This document shows positions 58,830 through 64,000 of a stretch of 64,000 bases of DNA, piece by piece (the stretch's first letter is position 1; each line of letters opens with the position of its first letter). The translations under genes and the position numbers were made by a program. The notes under the pieces were generated by a model that was given only the letters and a program-made list of their open reading frames with translations, was not told where the DNA came from and did not search any database. Origin of the DNA: Tamarix chinensis (lineage: Eukaryota; Streptophyta; Magnoliopsida; Caryophyllales; Tamaricaceae); the NCBI GenBank assembly GCA_030549775.1, contig CM060175.1, positions 10,004,455 to 10,068,454 of the forward strand, in the 5' to 3' direction.

Positions 58830-59850
58830 GCATGTAACTAGTTGCTGGTAATTTGGAGCTGGCTCGCCCTCAAATAGAAATGATGGATAGTTTTACGTGC
58901 TTTGTTAAAACGTATTTTGGTTGGAATTTCATGCTCATCATTAGGATGTTCGGCCAAATAATTATCCGTCGTTACCAATACATACCTATGAGTTCTATAA
59001 ACATACCAGTCCATATAGTCATGAGCCACATCCTATGGGTATTAAGCCAATGGTCCAAAAACATCCAAACCCAATATGTTTTTGCACCTCAAGAACCACT
59101 GGCTAAGCATGTGTGTGTAATAAAATTTGTGTTTCTTGAGGGAAGGACCTTTGTAAGTGTTCCTAGTGGGCTTGATAGACTCCTTAGGGATTTCTTGCAC
59201 ACACACACGTATTTTGGATCATATCCGGATTATTCCGCTCCAAACCCCAAAAAATATTCATAAATCCATGTCTGTTATTGTATTTAGTTGTTAGAATTAT
59301 AACTAATGTATCCAAGTATGTACTATATATATGGTAATTATAAAATCACCTATAATATAGTGACACATCCCGAAATTTGATCATCATTAGCTCTAGAAGC
59401 CATACCAAGCTATCAATATAGAAAAGCAAGTGTGGTTGCACCCTATGCATAACCTTCAACATATCTAAGATCTTGGAGAATGAGGATATAGTATGGATTG
59501 ACTTTATCAACCAACTTATCGAAAAACAATAATAGGTCAATCAACCATAATAGATACCCAATCGATTTTCTTCATCCTCTAACGAGTATGATTCATATAC
59601 TTCTTATAGCCATTTAAATGGAAGCTCACCCTTTCGAGTGACTTCATATACTTGCATTTCTTCCATCCCAAACAAGACATCTAATACATCAATCATATAA
59701 TCATGTGTGCTGGTTGTCATCTCAAAATGTAATGGATGACCGTCAACTTGTAGCTCTAGTATACGATGTATGTTTAAAAGGGTGACTCTCATCTCATCCC
59801 ATTGTATATGAAAGTTGTTAGTATGGTTGCTATATCTCTATAAATGCCGA
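58830..59850 (-). pseudogene. Plant mobile domain (PMD, MAIN-like) remnant, minus strand
   Basis: Reading the minus strand from about 59830 gives WDEMRVTLLNIHRILELQVDG, then THDYMIDVLDVLFGM, then GELPFKWLXEVYESY. This fits the start of the plant mobile domain (F.L..GEM.VTL.DV..LLGL.VDG, W...C..LLG, ...L.WL...F). Further on, a 63-codon frame (59029-58838) begins MAHDYMDWYVYRTHRYVLV, similar to the end of that domain (Y..W....R.). Stops and frame changes lie between. PMD proteins occur as host genes (MAIN family) and within MULE and gypsy transposons; this one is a broken copy. An opposite-strand frame (58853-59263) is a shadow. Confidence 0.5.
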
Positions 59851-60169
59851 TATAAGTGACACATTGGCGTGCTCAAATGTGCAGGTTGGAAGGTGCAACA
59901 ATTCAATTTGGCATATGAAAGTGATTATCCTTTCATCAACATTTCCCTGAAAAGTTTTCAACACCTCTTATCTAGTACAAATATTGAGTCAACCAAACTT
60001 CTAGCAAATAAAAGAAACAAATATAATGAATATATGATAGTTTACACATGAAATAAGAAATAAAAAATATGCTAAAATTACATTTTCTAACCATAAATTT
60101 AAAGTCACGTGACTGCCAAAGCTTAGGATCAAATCAAGGATCATTGGGCCTTTGGGATATAGCCTAAGT

Positions 60170-60400
60170 AAGTATAATTTATTCTTCAGTTGTATACCTT
60201 ATTCATCTTCACTGGCAACACCAACACCCCTATCATCATCATCATCATCATCGTCATCATAACGTATATATGTCGATGAGGGTGGTTGATCAGTTATGTG
60301 GGTTAATGATGCTGGTAAATTCAATGATGATCTAGAACCTCCCACAATAGTTGGGTGAACTGAGGATGTCAACGGTGTAGGTGATATAAGAAAATATACA
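60170..60400 (-). pseudogene. Acidic C-terminal-like segment near the PMD remnant
   Basis: On the minus strand, the frame from about 60370 reads SPTPLTSSVHPTIVGGSRSS, then ITDQPPSSTYIRY, a run of eight Asp from the ATC/ATG repeat (60232-60260), GVGVASEDE and a stop. Serine/proline-rich acidic tails are common at the end of PMD-type proteins. It lies upstream of the PMD segment on the same strand, so it may belong to another copy or to a rearranged element. Weak call. Confidence 0.3.
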
Positions 60401-61679
60401 TATTATTTAGATAATAGAAAATCTCCATACCTCAAACTTCTGTACCCCGAAATGCCAACATCAATCATAAATGATGGACGACCTATATAGCTTACAAATA
60501 TTGGAATGATAGGAGCTTGATGACTAAACCTTGGTTATTCGGGAGATTCTTTATATTCTTATTATTCTAAAGCTTTTTTTGTTTCTAATTGGTCAACTTT
60601 TTTACCTCATCATAATCCTCTAGCAAGCATTTTTTCTACACTTCTCAGACGAGATAATAGAGTAGGTTATTTCATAGCATTTCTGCTACGTCATGAAGAA
60701 GTAGTAACGGGACGATTTTCAATTCTATCTACTACTCTGTTTTATCTATGACTCATCTAAAATTTAATAATAAAAATAAGCCAATTAAATTTAAGTATAT
60801 GAATTATAAGTAATAATTCATCACAAAAATAAAAAGTAAACACATAGATCAGAGTAATGAAATTGTTAGATATTATAATATTAACCTATATTATGATTGT
60901 TATATATATATATTCAACCTTGTAACTAAAATGAAATCTTTTAAACTAATCCTCTATTTTATTAATTAAATTAACAACTAAATATTTATACAGTCAAAAT
61001 ACATCAACAATAATTTATTAATTACTAGTAGTAGTTTAATATAATATAATAACTAAATACACTTAATTATGATATCTTACAAAACTAATCCCACTAGTAA
61101 TCCTATACCCACCCCCCTGTACATTTTTTGAAAATTTTAACCCAAGATAAACTCCCATAATTATAATCCCACCAACATTTGTCCAAGATATTCCATAAAA
61201 ATTAGCAAACTAAATAAATCTCATAAAAATATAAACATATTTAATCTATTATAAATAGATTTAATAAAAAAATAAACAAATATAATATATTATCTAATCA
61301 ATATAATTAAAAAAATTCACCAATAAACCCCACCCAACGCCAATATTTGTCGATTCTTCCCTTAACTAAAATCGTCATTTTCTGCTTTGATTCCCAGAAT
61401 TACGAATCTAATAAACACATAACAATATCTAACATACTTAATAAATATATAAACAAATCTAATAAATATCAAATCAGATATATGTAATATAATAACATAA
61501 TTTTAGTTGGTTCTTCCCACTAATTTAAAAAATAATAATGATTTAACCAATCTAACAAATGAGTATAATTAACAAAATATAAATAAATCTAGCAACATAA
61601 TTAATAAAGTTAACCATTTGATTTAATAAAAATATTAAGTATAATTAACAAAATACGCACAATAAAAATTATCGCCCCC
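60401..61679. other. AT-rich intergenic region
   Basis: No recognised gene, RNA or transposon end. Very AT-rich from about 60740, with many AATA/TAAA words and CTAATAAA-like repeats. Confidence 0.6.
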
Positions 61680-62600
61680 TACCCCAACCATCAACGTATT
61701 TCGCCAATACCCTAGGCCCTCCAACAATAAAGATTGGCGTTCCCTTCCATCACCCACCGACAACTTTTATCAATTTCTTCCCCTACCATTGGCATTTCTA
61801 GCCAATTTCCTCCCCTGGTTCTTCCACCAGATTTAAGGATCTGACAAAAAAATTAAAGGCTAAAACCAGATCGAAGTATAATTAATATAAAAATTCCCCC
61901 AACCTTTGTCTTATCCGGTTGATGCCTTCCAACTACAGAGTTAGTCGTTCCTTTTTGTCATCCACCAGCAATTTTTACCAATTTCCTTGCCTCCCAAAGG
62001 CAAAAAAATGCCATTACCACTTATGTTCTTCCAAACCAAAACCAAATCTAAAACTCTTGCCGCTTTTCCAACCATAGGCTTATCCCTTGGCCCCCCAATG
62101 ACAGACTTTGTCCTTCATCTTCCTCCTCAACCGAAAATTTAAGGATCTAACAAAAAATTTAAAGGCTAAAGCCATATTGAAGTATAATTAACACAAAAAT
62201 TCCCCCAACCATTGACTTATTCGGGCGACGCCTTTCACCCTCCAATGAGAGTTGGTCGTTCCTTTTCTTCACCCACCGGCATTTTTTATTGATTTCCTTA
62301 CTTCCCAACAGCAAAAAATACATTACCACCCCTGCTCTTCTGAACCAAAATCCAATCCGAAAAACTTGCCCATTCCCCAACCATTAGCTTATTCCGCCGA
62401 TACCTTAGCCCCCTAACGACAGACTTTGTGGTTCCTCTCCCTCACCCGCTGATCATTTTTGCTTGTTTCTTTTCCCCATCCATCAACCGATTATCTTGCC
62501 CCATTTCCTCCGCAAAACCTATATCTTGCCCCAACCATTGACATTTCGGGCCGATCTCTTGGCCCGTTCCCTCTCTCAAATCTTAAAAATACATATATAT
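61680..62600. repeat. Tandem repeat of about 306 bp with sub-units
   Basis: TTAAGGATCT followed by ACAAAAA..TTAAAGGCTAAA and GAAGTATAATTAA..AAAATTCCCCCAACC begins at 61833 and again at 62139, 306 bp apart. Within it, CTTAT(T/C)C..G..GATGCC-like and CACCCACCG-like blocks recur near 61911, 62079, 62215 and 62387 (spacings of about 136 to 172), suggesting a two-part unit. Between two and three units are visible. Short frames (62159-62380 minus, 62463-62723 plus) lie in it and are not coding. Confidence 0.8.
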
Positions 62601-64000
62601 ATTTTACTACCAGAGAGAATTAGCAAGAGAATGATAGAGAGAGCTATCAAAGAAAGAATAAGAGTAAGAAAAGAAAAGAAAAAAGAGTTAATATCATTAC
62701 ACAAAGTTATTATAGGTATTTAAATATAAAATATTTTCTACCGAATAAGATTTATTTTTCCAAATAATAAGTATGTTTATTTTATTTTATATATTTATTT
62801 AAGTATTTGTCAAATAAAATTCATGAAATTTTGAATAAAATCCTTACATTCCTAAATTAGATGATGAGACATCTCTCTTTCTCACGACGTCGGGCCCAAT
62901 GCGGATTAATGGTGTTTATACCTCTGCTAGTGCTATGCTGCTGACGCCTACTGAGACCCCTAGGTTAAAGCTGATCAAGGAGACTTAGTATATGCGGCCG
63001 TCTAAATGACTTGTAACTTGTTAGGTGGTCATCATAGGTCATGAGGCAAAATATACGGCAATATCAATGATCGGCAATATATAAATATACACACATATAT
63101 ATATATATATGTGTGTGTGTAGTGCTACAATATACTTTGCGGTGCCCATTATCATGCATCGTCATCAGGTGGGGACACTCTGGTACTGAAGAGAGCTAGC
63201 TACACACATAAATACAACCAAACCATTCAATATGAATGGTTAAACTGATAATATAATATCACAACCACCAGCGCACTCAAAGAAAGATAATCTTCGACGA
63301 CCTCTTCTTGTTTTGTTTAATTTTCTTCTGACTTTCTGTCTTCATTTTCGAAAGCATGCGATGCAATAGCATGTATTCCCCAGAAAAATTAAGAAGAAAA
63401 CAAAAGGCATACATTGTAAAGATACTGACCCTACAAAAAGTGCCAATTTTTTGCGGCTAATTGTCAAAGCTTTGCAGGAAAAGGTATGGAGGAGCATAGC
63501 CAGCTGATTCCCACCTTGGACTCAATGGACTCATCAGCACCCTCCTGTAATTACGGGAAAATAACGTGGCCTACTAGATGACCCATAAAATAACAACAAC
63601 ACGCGAGGAAAGCACAGCAGTACCATGAATATGAAGCTCGTTATGAATCTGTAGGCTCGCTACTGTCTCAGTCAGAATTAATTAATTCAGAGACTTATAG
63701 TGATCTGCAGCTAGCGGCGGCCACAACTAACCGCTGAAAATTTTCAACCAATCAAATATGATATGTTGAAAAAAGTCCTCAAAGGGAACTGTCACATTCC
63801 AATACCTCAAGAGCAACAAAGAACTAATAAGAGCCCGCCTGTTAGCTTGTAGGGCTGCTGTAACCTGGTCTACAGGAAACACCAAAATGATAAAAGGCAA
63901 AGTAACCAGCCTGCATAAAATGCAGTAAGAACATAGATATTACATCATCTCCAGAAACTCTAATACACCAATCAATGATCTCTCTCTTGTGGTTATGGCA
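62601..64000. other. Intergenic right end, no gene recognised
   Basis: 62600-62870 is AT-rich. 62870-63060 and 63160-64000 have a more balanced composition like gene-flanking DNA. A perfect palindrome of AC, AT and GT dinucleotides lies at 63089-63116. On the minus strand a frame without ATG runs from about 63935 to 63727 and contains VTLPFIILVFPVDQV; it resembles no family I know. The right end could be the 3' side of a minus-strand gene beyond the window. Confidence 0.4.
63089..63116. repeat. Dinucleotide palindrome (AC/AT/GT)
   Basis: ACACAC, a TA run and GTGTGT form a perfect inverted repeat that could extrude as a hairpin. This is a typical polymorphic simple-repeat composite. Confidence 0.9.

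Noticed and set aside
63727..63935. Minus-strand frame with hydrophobic segment, possibly an exon after a TATGCAG acceptor
   Set aside because: No ATG, no known family and no partner exon within the window; it cannot be separated from chance.
1..64000. CRISPR arrays, bacterial operons, prophage or other prokaryotic systems
   Set aside because: Nothing of the kind is present; tandem repeats here lack the repeat-spacer pattern and all protein similarities are to plant genes or plant retroelements.

Overview
This window reads as nuclear DNA of a flowering plant: AT-rich and dominated by plant-type retrotransposons (Ty3/gypsy lineages with very long LTRs, Ty1/copia LTRs, a LINE with a DUF4283-type ORF1, tRNA-derived SINEs, a Tourist-like MITE). 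It holds one intact, plant-specific single-exon gene, an EXORDIUM-like gene at 8862-9917. There are no operons and no sign of bacterial, viral or organellar genes. I cannot name the species from the sequence alone.

Layout. 1-2236: end of a long minus-strand LTR with a GC-rich core. 2237-7990: remains of plus-strand Ty3/gypsy DNA, namely a gag fragment, an LTR whose 3' part is tandemly duplicated, a 462-bp MITE inside the first copy, and a protease fragment. 8000-10300: gene island with promoter, EXORDIUM-like CDS and 3' flank. 10300-24050: AT-rich intergenic DNA with a decayed copia remnant, SINE-like pieces, a diverged tandem repeat, simple repeats and a 252-bp GC-rich SINE with perfect 16-bp target duplications (22048-22299). 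24060-27000: two copia-type LTR remnants in opposite orientation and a SINE-like piece. 27971-31460: 3.5-kb solo LTR, plus strand. 31461-33680 and 38740-39500: older retroelement DNA split by a full-length but dead LINE (about 33693-38737). 40880-45300: decayed Tat/Ogre-like gypsy element (gag, protease, RT, RNase H). 46596-51330: degenerate telomere-like tract split by a 4.4-kb minus-strand solo LTR that carries two arrays of a 54-bp repeat. 51615-58600: decayed Del/Tekay-like gypsy element with 5' LTR, primer-binding site, gag, RT and integrase but no visible 3' LTR. 58830-60400: minus-strand remnant resembling the plant mobile domain (PMD) family. 61680-62600: tandem repeat of about 306 bp. 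62600-64000: intergenic, nothing recognised.

Only the EXORDIUM-like gene looks functional; the rest is a layered record of insertions. The informative parts are the nesting order, the target-site duplications that prove insertions, and the LINE's pattern of decay: about 22 in-frame stops, mostly TAG, in an otherwise single-frame element, as expected from loss of methylated cytosines. I found no convincing new gene system.
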